DNA of 64,000 nucleotides from Hyphomicrobiales bacterium. GTDB taxonomy: Bacteria > Pseudomonadota > Alphaproteobacteria > Rhizobiales > Xanthobacteraceae. Below are positions 56,269-62,685 of the stretch, piece after piece (positions within the stretch are counted from its first letter, which is position 1; every line of letters begins with the position of its first letter). The stretch lies in NCBI GenBank assembly GCA_017305715.1, contig JAFKKG010000016.1:1-64000 (forward strand), in the 5' to 3' direction. Position numbers and translations under genes: made by a program. Below the pieces are notes generated by a model. That model saw nothing but the letters and a program-made list of their open reading frames with translations, was not told where the DNA came from and did no database searches.

Positions 56269-56376
56269 ATGGACACGATTGAAACAGTGCTGTTCTGGAT
56301 GCTTGCGATCTGGGGCCCGAGCTTCCTGCTGATGGCCTATTTGCTGATCCCCTGGCATCGACGGCAAACGGATTGA
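56269..56376 (+). CDS. Possible 35-residue membrane peptide
   Basis: ATG 56269 follows GGGGACGAG and encodes METI-like DTIETVLFWMLAIWGPSFLL, a single hydrophobic helix, then WHRRQTD. A longer form starts at ATG 56254. Small single-helix proteins of this kind are often real, but there is no homology evidence here. It is convergent with murI. Confidence 0.35.
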   Translation: MDTIETVLFWMLAIWGPSFLLMAYLLIPWHRRQTD

Positions 56377-56430
56377 GCCGACTTGTCCGCCGCAGAACGA
56401 AGGCGGAAGGCGTAACCCGCGATCCGAATT

Positions 56431-57219
56431 TCAGGCCGGCACGCGCCCGCCGAAAAATGGCATCAGGGCCTTGCTCAGCGTGTGCGGCCGTTTCGATGTG
56501 AAGATCATCTTGGCGCCGGCGGTGTCGGCTTCACGCACCGGTCCGCCGAGCAGATCGGAGACGCGCCGCGCGATCGCGGGCGCCGGATCGATCCAGTCGA
56601 CCGGCCATGGCGCGAGATTCTTGAGGCGATCCAGCAGCAGCGGATAATGCGTGCAGGCCAGCACGACGGTGTCGGTGCGGGCGTTGCCATGATCGACGAA
56701 GCAGGGGGCGATCTCGGCGGCGATATCCTCGTCGCTCACCGCGTTGCCGCTGAGCGCGCGTTCGGCCAGGGCGGCGAGTTCCGCCGAACCCACCAGCGTC
56801 ACCTCGCAGCCCTGCGCGAAATCGTCGATCAGCTTTCTGGTGTATTCCCGCTTCACCGTGCCCTTGGTGCCAAGTACCGACACGCGCTTTGTTTTCGAAC
56901 TGGCGCAGGCCGGCTTGATCGCGGGCACGGTGCCGACGAACGGCACCTCATACGCGCTGCGCAAATGCGCCATGACCAGCGTGGAAGCGGTGTTACAGGC
57001 GATCACCACGAGATCAGGGGCGTGGGCCGCGATCAGTTCGCCGACCAGCGGCACCACGCGGGCGATGATCTGCTCCTCGCTGTGGTGGCCATAAGGAAAA
57101 AACGCGTCGTCGGCGACATAGACGTAATGCGCATCGGGCCGGCTGCTGACGATCTCACGCAACACCGTGAGGCCGCCAAGGCCGGAGTCGAAGACGAGAA
57201 TCGTTGGAGGGGATGCCAC
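56431..57219 (-). CDS. murI: Glutamate racemase
   Basis: MurI makes D-glutamate for peptidoglycan, using two cysteines as acid and base. The 262-residue protein has VFDSGLGGLTVLREI at the start, LVVIACNTAST with Cys75 and VVLACTHYPLLL with Cys189. ADDAFFPYGHHSEEQI is the family's substrate loop. The start is GTG 57219. It is divergent from the cytochrome b561 gene; the shared 185-base gap carries an Irr-box-like site nearer the cytochrome gene. Confidence 0.95.
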   Translation of the reverse strand: MASPPTILVFDSGLGGLTVLREIVSSRPDAHYVYVADDAFFPYGHHSEEQIIARVVPLVGELIAAHAPDLVVIACNTASTLVMAHLRSAYEVPFVGTVPAIKPACASSKTKRVSVLGTKGTVKREYTRKLIDDFAQGCEVTLVGSAELAALAERALSGNAVSDEDIAAEIAPCFVDHGNARTDTVVLACTHYPLLLDRLKNLAPWPVDWIDPAPAIARRVSDLLGGPVREADTAGAKMIFTSKRPHTLSKALMPFFGGRVPA

Positions 57220-57291
57220 GCTGCGACCTTAGCCGATCCGCGGTTGCGGTTCAGGTGATTTGAGGGCCCAGCCCAGTCTGGAGCGCTTCAA

Positions 57292-57308
57292 TTTGGAATG
57301 ATTCAAAT
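57292..57308 (+). promoter_or_regulatory. Iron control element (Irr box)-like site 1
   Basis: TTTGGAATGATTCAAAT agrees with the ICE consensus TTTAGAA-N3-TTCTAAA, as I recall it, at 11 of 14 fixed positions. It lies 97 bases before the cytochrome b561 gene of an iron-uptake operon. Irr represses or activates such genes under iron limitation in Bradyrhizobium. The motif is seen; function is inferred from family and context. Confidence 0.6.
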
Positions 57309-57404
57309 CGCCTTGGCAAGGGCCGAAAGCTATCAGGGCAGGCTGCCGCGGGCCGGAAATCCCGCGGGAACGGCAGGTTCGAGACGCCGGAGGCTGCGGC
57401 AGAC

Positions 57405-57956
57405 ATGATCCGAAATACGTCATCGAGCTGGGGAAGTCTGGCCCGCGGATTCCACTGGATACTCGGCGTCAGCATCATCGGCATGATCGCCTATGGCTGG
57501 TGGATGAACCATTTTCCGGCGCGGCCGGACCGCTTCTTCTATCGCTCGATCCATGCCGATATCGGCTATGCCGTGCTGCTCCTGATGGTGCTCCGCCTGG
57601 TCTGGCGCGGGCTCAACCCGACGCCGGCGCTGCCTTCGCCATCGCCGCGCTGGGAACGGATCGCGGCGCGGGTCAGCCATGGCGCGCTCTATGCGGTCAC
57701 CATTCTGGTGGCGGTGCTGGGCTGGGCGCATTCCGGCGCGCGGACGCCAAACTATTCGGACTGGTTCGGCCTGTTTCGTGTCCCGCAATTCACCTCGCCG
57801 GACAAGGCCGCGGCCGAGGCGTATGAAGACCGTCATATTTTCTTCGCCTATGTGCTGCTGGCGCTGATCGTGCTCCATTTTGCCGCCGCGCTCTGGCATC
57901 ATTTCATCAGGCGCGACCGCGTCGCCGCGCGCATGATCGATGGCGCCCCTGGTTGA
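57405..57956 (+). CDS. Cytochrome b561 family protein
   Basis: The 183-residue protein has four membrane helices and heme-ligand histidines: RGFHWILGVSIIG, RSIHADIGYAVLL, and late FFAYVLLALIVLHFAAALWH, the pattern of the YceJ/CybB group. It could pass electrons across the membrane to reduce ferric iron or supply reducing power for iron transport. ATG 57405. It is first in a three-gene run with a cupredoxin and an FTR1 permease, under an Irr-box-like site. The role in iron uptake is inferred from context. Confidence 0.9.
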   Translation: MIRNTSSSWGSLARGFHWILGVSIIGMIAYGWWMNHFPARPDRFFYRSIHADIGYAVLLLMVLRLVWRGLNPTPALPSPSPRWERIAARVSHGALYAVTILVAVLGWAHSGARTPNYSDWFGLFRVPQFTSPDKAAAEAYEDRHIFFAYVLLALIVLHFAAALWHHFIRRDRVAARMIDGAPG

Positions 57957-57964
57957 TCCGCCAA

Positions 57965-57981
57965 TTTAGAACGACTCCAAT
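57965..57981 (+). promoter_or_regulatory. Iron control element (Irr box)-like site 2
   Basis: TTTAGAA-CGA-CTCCAAT keeps the left half of the ICE consensus exactly and 4 of 7 positions in the right half. It lies in the 132-base gap between the cytochrome gene and the cupredoxin gene, 108 bases before the latter's start. A second regulated promoter inside the operon is possible. Confidence 0.5.
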
Positions 57982-58088
57982 TTGATCGTGCCATTTGCCC
58001 CTTCACGGCATGGCGCCCGGCAGCGTATGCCATCGCCCGATACCTTGCGTTGCCCGTCACCGTTGCTGCTCTCATTGAAAGAACCGAT

Positions 58089-58427
58089 ATGTCCCTTTCG
58101 AAAGCAATCCTGTTCGCCGCTGTCGCTCTGCTCCCGATCACCGGCGCCGCCCGCGCGCAGAATGCCACCGAGATCCAGCTCAGCTACAAAGACAAGAAAT
58201 TCGATCCCGCCGAGATCAGCGCGCCCGCCAACACGCCGATCGTGATCAAATTGAAAAACCTCGACGGCAAGGCGATGGAATTCGAAAGCAAGACCCTGAA
58301 GGTCGAGAAGGTGGTCGCCGGCTCCAGCGACGCCACCATCAACGTCCGCGCCCAGAAGCCGGGCCGCTACGAATTCTTCGACGAGTATAACGAAAAAGTC
58401 GCCCGCGGCGCGCTGGTCGTCAAGTAA
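58089..58427 (+). CDS. Periplasmic cupredoxin-domain protein, FtrB-like
   Basis: The 112-residue protein has a signal peptide (SKAILFAAVALLPITGAARA, cleaved before QNAT) and a cupredoxin-like domain: TEIQLSYKDKKFDPAEISAP, FESKTLKVEKVVAG and KPGRYEFFDEYN. In FTR1-type bacterial iron systems such as FtrABCD a protein like this oxidises or presents iron to the permease. Typical copper ligands (His-Cys-His-Met) are mostly missing, so it may bind iron or act structurally. ATG 58089. It is 9 bases before the FTR1 gene. Confidence 0.86.
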   Translation: MSLSKAILFAAVALLPITGAARAQNATEIQLSYKDKKFDPAEISAPANTPIVIKLKNLDGKAMEFESKTLKVEKVVAGSSDATINVRAQKPGRYEFFDEYNEKVARGALVVK

Positions 58428-58436
58428 GCCGACATC

Positions 58437-59267
58437 GTGATCGCCGCACTGATCATCGTTTTTCGCGAAGTCTTCGAGGCCGGCCTGATCGTCGGCATCG
58501 TGCTCGCGGTGACGCGCACGGTGTCGCATCGCAACCGGTGGATCGGCGGCGGCGTGATCGCGGGCGTTCTCGCCGCCTGCCTCGTCGCGGTCTTTGCCGG
58601 CGCGTTGTCCAACCTGTTCGCCGGCATGGGGCAGGAACTGTTCAACGCGCTGATCCTCATCATCGCCGTCGTGATGCTGACGTGGCACAATGTCTGGATG
58701 GCGCGGCACGGCAGCGAGCTTGCGGGCGAATTGCGCGCGGCGGGGCAGGCGGTGGTCGAGGGATCGAAGTCGCTGCTGGCGCTGGCCGTCGTGGTCGGGG
58801 TCGCGGTGCTGCGCGAGGGCAGCGAGGTCGTGCTGTTCCTCTATGGCGTGGTTGCGGGCAGCGACGATTCCGCGCTCAGCGTCGGGCTTGGCGGCTTTAT
58901 CGGGCTGTTGCTCGGCGCGCTGGTCTGCGTGCTGACCTATGCCGGCCTGGTGCGGATTCCGGCGCGAAAACTGTTTGCGGTCACGACCGTGCTGATCGCG
59001 CTGCTGGCCGCGGGCATGGCGGCGCAGGCGGCCTCGTTCCTGGAAAAGGCCAATCTGCTGACGGCACTGAACAACGTGGTCTGGGATTCGGCCTGGCTGC
59101 TGTCGGACACCAGCATCCCCGGCAAAGCGCTGCACACGTTGATCGGCTACACCGATCAACCGACCGCGATGCAGCTCGTGGTGTATGCCGCGGTGCTGGC
59201 CGTGACCTTCGTGCTCATGCGGATGTATGGCGGGCCGGTGAAGACGGCGGCGGTGGCGCGGGGCTGA
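58437..59267 (+). CDS. FTR1 family iron permease
   Basis: The 276-residue inner-membrane protein has seven helices and the two iron-binding motifs of the family: REVFEAG at the start of helix 1 and REGSEVV in helix 4. It imports ferric iron, usually after oxidation of ferrous iron, and works with the cupredoxin encoded just upstream. The start is GTG 58437, 9 bases after the cupredoxin stop. Convergent with purB across a palindromic repeat. Confidence 0.94.
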   Translation: MIAALIIVFREVFEAGLIVGIVLAVTRTVSHRNRWIGGGVIAGVLAACLVAVFAGALSNLFAGMGQELFNALILIIAVVMLTWHNVWMARHGSELAGELRAAGQAVVEGSKSLLALAVVVGVAVLREGSEVVLFLYGVVAGSDDSALSVGLGGFIGLLLGALVCVLTYAGLVRIPARKLFAVTTVLIALLAAGMAAQAASFLEKANLLTALNNVVWDSAWLLSDTSIPGKALHTLIGYTDQPTAMQLVVYAAVLAVTFVLMRMYGGPVKTAAVARG

Positions 59268-59291
59268 TACTTTCGCTCTTGGTCGTTGCCG

Positions 59292-59375
59292 TGGGCCTGA
59301 CCCGGCAATCCATCACTTCAAAGACTTCTTGCGCAGCGGAATGGATGCCCGGGTCAAGCCCGGGCATAACGGAGT
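59292..59375. repeat. CCCGGGCAT-type palindromic repeat between FTR1 and purB
   Basis: ATGCCCGGG-TCAAG-CCCGGGCAT (59345-59367) is a perfect 9-bp hairpin, and outer parts GACCCGGCAATCCAT and GAATGGATGCCCGGGTC also pair. It lies between convergent gene ends, 12 bases before the purB stop codon region. Such repeats are frequent in this family and can act as two-way terminators. Confidence 0.75.
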
Positions 59376-59386
59376 TTGCTGCTTGC

Positions 59387-60694
59387 TCAGCTCTCGCCGA
59401 ACACGCGCTCGAAGATCGTGTCGACGTGCTTGAAGTGGTAGCCGAGGTCGAACCGCTCCTCGATCTCGGCGTCGCTCAGATGCTTCTTCACGTCGGGATC
59501 TTTTTTCAGCAGCGTCAGGAAGTCGCCTTCGCCGCGCCACACCGGCATTGCGTTGCGCTGGACGTATTTGTAGGCGTCCTCGCGGCTGGCGCCCTTTTGC
59601 GTCAGGGCGAGCAGGATGCGCTGCGAATGCACGAGGCCGCCGAGGCGGTCGAGGTTCTTCTGCATGTTCTCGGGGTAGATCAGCAGCTTGTCGATCAGGC
59701 CGGCGAGGCGATTCAGCGCGAAATCGAGCGTCACGGTGGCGTCCGGCCCGATCATGCGCTCGACGGACGAATGCGAGATGTCGCGCTCGTGCCAGAGCAC
59801 GACGTTCTCCATCGCCGGCATCGCATAGCCGCGCACCATGCGGGCGAGGCCGGAAAGGTTTTCCGACAGCACCGGGTTGCGCTTGTGCGGCATCGCCGAG
59901 GAGCCCTTCTGGCCCTCGGAGAAGAATTCTTCGGCCTCCAGCACTTCGGTGCGCTGCAGGTGACGGATTTCGGTGGCGAGGCGTTCGACCGAGGAGGCGA
60001 TGACGCCGAGCGTTGCAAAATACATCGCGTGGCGGTCGCGCGGGATCACCTGCGTCGAGATCGGCTCCGGCGTCAGTCCCATGGCCTTGGCGACATGTTC
60101 TTCGACGCGCGGATCGATCTGGGCAAAGGTGCCGACCGCGCCCGAGATGGCGCAGGTCGCGACTTCCTTGCGCGCGGCGATCAGCCGTTCGCGGGCGCGG
60201 GCGAATTCCGCATAGGCGTAAGCAAGCTTGAGGCCGAAGGTGACCGGCTCGGCGTGGATGCCGTGGGAGCGGCCGATGGTCGGCGTCATCTTGTGTTCGA
60301 AGGCGCGCTTCTTCAGCGCCGTCAGAACCTTGTCGAGATCGGCGATCAGGATGTCGGCGGCGCGGGTCAGCTGGACGTTGAAGCAGGTGTCGAGCACGTC
60401 GGAGGAGGTCATGCCCTGGTGGACGAAGCGCGCATCGGGGCCGACGATTTCGGCGAGATGCGTCGTGAAGGCGAGGACGTCGTGCTTGGTTTCGCGCTCG
60501 ATCTCGTCGATCCGGGCGATGTCGAACGTGACGTTGCGCGCCTTGGCCCAGACGGTCTTGGCGGCTTCCTTGGGGATGACGCCAAGCTCCGCCTGCGCGT
60601 CGGCCGCATGCGCCTCGATCTCGAACCAGATCTTGAAGCGCGTTTGAGGCTCCCAGATGGAGGCCATTTCCGGGCGGGTGTAGCGGGGGATCAT
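59387..60694 (-). CDS. purB: Adenylosuccinate lyase
   Basis: PurB cleaves SAICAR and adenylosuccinate, releasing fumarate, at two steps of purine synthesis. The 435-residue protein starts MIPRYTRPEMASIWEPQTRF and carries the superfamily signature GQKGSSAMPHKRNP, with catalytic Ser in the flexible loop, and TSSDVLDTCFNVQL and RSHGIHAEPVTFG. ATG 60694. It is separate from the purC-purS-purQ-purL genes of the same window. Identity is firm. Confidence 0.97.
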   Translation of the reverse strand: MIPRYTRPEMASIWEPQTRFKIWFEIEAHAADAQAELGVIPKEAAKTVWAKARNVTFDIARIDEIERETKHDVLAFTTHLAEIVGPDARFVHQGMTSSDVLDTCFNVQLTRAADILIADLDKVLTALKKRAFEHKMTPTIGRSHGIHAEPVTFGLKLAYAYAEFARARERLIAARKEVATCAISGAVGTFAQIDPRVEEHVAKAMGLTPEPISTQVIPRDRHAMYFATLGVIASSVERLATEIRHLQRTEVLEAEEFFSEGQKGSSAMPHKRNPVLSENLSGLARMVRGYAMPAMENVVLWHERDISHSSVERMIGPDATVTLDFALNRLAGLIDKLLIYPENMQKNLDRLGGLVHSQRILLALTQKGASREDAYKYVQRNAMPVWRGEGDFLTLLKKDPDVKKHLSDAEIEERFDLGYHFKHVDTIFERVFGES

Positions 60695-60935
60695 CGACGA
60701 CTCCGGGAAGATTGTTTTTTACGCCGTGCTTTAACAGAGCCACCGCAGTGAGACAAACGCGCGAGGCAAATCGCTGTGGCCAACGGCAAGGACCGCAGGC
60801 GGAGCGGGACCCGGTGGCTGCGCACGCCGCCGGGGCGGGGCGGGCGTCCCCTGGGCGGGCCCGGGCACCGGCGGGCGGGCCCGGATGGGACACCCGCCGA
60901 AGGCCGGACAGGGGGTGTCAATCACGAAAAACTGA
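60695..60935. other. GC-rich intergenic region upstream of purB
   Basis: A very GC-rich tract (about 60800-60900) with GGGCGGG runs is unusual for the window, but no gene, hairpin terminator or known motif was found. It must hold the purB promoter. The region then runs into the TetR operator at 60936. Confidence 0.5.
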
Positions 60936-60959
60936 CTGACAGATATTGAAATCTGTCAG
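60936..60959. promoter_or_regulatory. Perfect TetR-type operator palindrome with overlapping promoter
   Basis: CTGACAGAT-ATTGAA-ATCTGTCAG is a perfect 9-bp inverted repeat, the size and shape of a TetR/AcrR operator. A promoter overlaps it: TTGAAA (60946-60951) and TATATC (60970-60975), with 18-base spacing. The TetR gene 277 bases downstream is the natural candidate for binding, giving autoregulation. The palindrome is direct; the rest is inference. Confidence 0.78.
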
Positions 60960-61054
60960 CGAGATATGCTATATCCTTTTTCGACGCTGCGGATAGGGGC
61001 GTCGCCTCGGGCTCGCTGGCACTGAGCCCCGGGAACTTGAAGAGGACTTAAGCC

Positions 61055-61165
61055 ATGACCATCGAAATCATTTACCTGACGACACAAATCCAGCGCTGGC
61101 TGAACGCCCAGGTGGCCCGCCATCTGGAAGCTCAGGCCGCCCGTTTGGGACCGCTGAAAAGCTGA
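61055..61165 (+). CDS. 36-residue leader peptide upstream of TetR gene
   Basis: ATG 61055 follows GAGG and encodes TIEIIYLTTQIQRWLNAQ then VARHLEAQAARLGPLKS, a predicted amphipathic helix. It is the first frame after the operator-promoter at 60936-60975 and is well placed as the first cistron of the TetR transcript. It may be a real small protein that shares TetR control or a leader for translation control. No family is recognised. Confidence 0.5.
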   Translation: MTIEIIYLTTQIQRWLNAQVARHLEAQAARLGPLKS

Positions 61166-61200
61166 ACTTTCCGGGGTTCCAGGGGTTACAAGGGGATCAA

Positions 61201-61239
61201 ATGACCACCCATTCCATCATTCCGCAGGTGCGCGCATGA
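61201..61239 (+). other. 12-codon mini-cistron overlapping the TetR start
   Basis: AAGGGGATCAA precedes ATG 61201, a strong ribosome site. The frame encodes MTTHSIIPQVRA and stops at TGA 61237, which overlaps the TetR ATG 61236 in ATGA. The TetR gene itself has no good Shine-Dalgarno sequence, so it is probably translated by coupling from this mini-cistron. Confidence 0.55.
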
Positions 61240-61832
61240 ACGAAGCCGTGGTTTTGACCCCTGAGCGAATTCTCGAGGTCACCGAGGACGTATTGCGCCG
61301 CTTCGGGCTGACCAAGGCCACCGTGGTGGACGTTGCCCGTGCGCTGGATGTCAGCCACGGCAGCGTGTACCGGCATTTCCCCAGCAAGGCCTCCTTGCGC
61401 CAGGCGGTTGCAAAACGCTGGCTGGACCGCGCCAACGCGCCGCTGCAGCAGATCGCGGAAGCCTCCGGCCCGGCGCCGGCCCGGCTGGAGAAATGGGTGC
61501 GCACGATGTTCGAAATCAAGCGCCAGAAGGTCACCGAAGATCCCGAGATGTTCCAGACCTATCTGACGCTGGCGCGCGAAGCCTGCCAGGCTGTCAAGGC
61601 GCACAGGGAGCGCCTGATGGGGCAGCTCGCGCACATCCTGGCCGACGGCGTCAAGCAGGGCGCCTTCCAGGTCACCGACGTCAACGTGGCGGCACGCGCG
61701 CTGTTCGACGCCACCACACGATACCACCACCCGGCGCATGCCGACGAGTGGACCGATCCGGAGACGCCGGCCCGCTTCGACGCCTTGCTGGCGTTGTTGC
61801 TCAAGAGCGTGGAAGCACCGAAGAAGCGCTGA
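61236..61832 (+). CDS. TetR/AcrR family transcriptional regulator
   Basis: The 198-residue protein has the TetR helix-turn-helix: ERILEVTEDVLRRFGLTKAT, VVDVARALDVSHGSVYRHFP and SKASLRQAV. The C-terminal ligand domain includes YLTLAREACQAVKAHRERL. ATG 61236 overlaps the stop of a 12-codon upstream frame; coupling is likely. It probably binds the palindrome at 60936-60959 and so represses its own transcript and the small leader gene. No divergent efflux genes are in reach; the effector is unknown. Confidence 0.9.
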   Translation: MNEAVVLTPERILEVTEDVLRRFGLTKATVVDVARALDVSHGSVYRHFPSKASLRQAVAKRWLDRANAPLQQIAEASGPAPARLEKWVRTMFEIKRQKVTEDPEMFQTYLTLAREACQAVKAHRERLMGQLAHILADGVKQGAFQVTDVNVAARALFDATTRYHHPAHADEWTDPETPARFDALLALLLKSVEAPKKR

Positions 61833-61923
61833 TCTGGCGCGCGCCCGCCCTCTGCGTCATTGCGGACGGCAAGCCTCCCATTGTCTGATAGTCATTGAGA
61901 CGCGCGCCGGCGGCGGCGCGATC

Positions 61924-62682
61924 ATGGGCGCGGAGGAAAGCGTGCGTCTTGCGCTGTTTGCGGATATCCATGCCAACCGGCAGGCGTTCAGCGCCTGCCT
62001 CGAGGCCGCGCGGACACGCGGCGCGGAGCGGATCATCTGCCTCGGCGACATCGTCGGCTATGGCGCCGATCCGGAATGGGCGGTCGACACCGTGATGGGT
62101 CTGGTGGACGACGGCGCCATCGCGCTGCGCGGCAACCATGACAACGCCATCGGCACGCCGTCGGAAAGCATGAATGCCGAGGCGACCGCCGCGATCGAAT
62201 GGACCCGCGGCCGGCTCAGCGCGCCGCAGCGGCGGTTCCTCGCCGAACTGCCGCTGACGCAACGGGAAGACGATCGCCTCTACGTGCATGCCGACGCCAG
62301 CAGCCCGGCGCGCTGGCGCTATATCAGGGACACGCCGGACGCCGCCCGCAGCATCGAGGCGACCGACGCGCACGTCACCTTCTGCGGCCACATTCACCGG
62401 CCCGCGCTCTATTCGATGTCGTCGGCGGCGAAGATGACGAGTTTCATTCCGACCACGGATGTCCCGGTGCAATTGCTCGGGGGCCGGCGCTGGCTCGCCG
62501 TGATCGGCTCCGTCGGCCAGCCGCGCGACGGCAATCCGGCGGCGGCGTTCGCGATGCTGGATACGGCCTCGCGCGAAATCACCTATTGCCGCGTGCCGTA
62601 CGATGTCGAGACCGCGGCGGAGCGGATTCGCGCCAACGGCCTGCCGCATTGGCTGGCCGATCGCCTGCTCGGGGGAAGGTGA
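61924..62682 (+). CDS. Metallophosphoesterase family protein
   Basis: The 252-residue protein has the calcineurin-like metal motifs: FADIHANRQAF (Asp-x-His), LGDIVGYGADPEW (Gly-Asp), LRGNHDNAIG (Gly-Asn-His-Asp/Glu) and, late, CGHIHRPALYS. It is a dinuclear-metal phosphoesterase related to the YfcE/Apah-like group; substrate unknown. ATG 61924. Its stop is 3 bases before the kinase ATG at 62686, so the two form an operon, and it could act as a phosphatase partner. Confidence 0.92.
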   Translation: MGAEESVRLALFADIHANRQAFSACLEAARTRGAERIICLGDIVGYGADPEWAVDTVMGLVDDGAIALRGNHDNAIGTPSESMNAEATAAIEWTRGRLSAPQRRFLAELPLTQREDDRLYVHADASSPARWRYIRDTPDAARSIEATDAHVTFCGHIHRPALYSMSSAAKMTSFIPTTDVPVQLLGGRRWLAVIGSVGQPRDGNPAAAFAMLDTASREITYCRVPYDVETAAERIRANGLPHWLADRLLGGR

Positions 62683-62685
62683 GCG

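Noticed and set aside
58538-60751. Plus-strand frame of 737 codons across FTR1 and purB
   Set aside because: It reads FTR1 in the wrong frame, then the antisense of purB, so it cannot be one gene.
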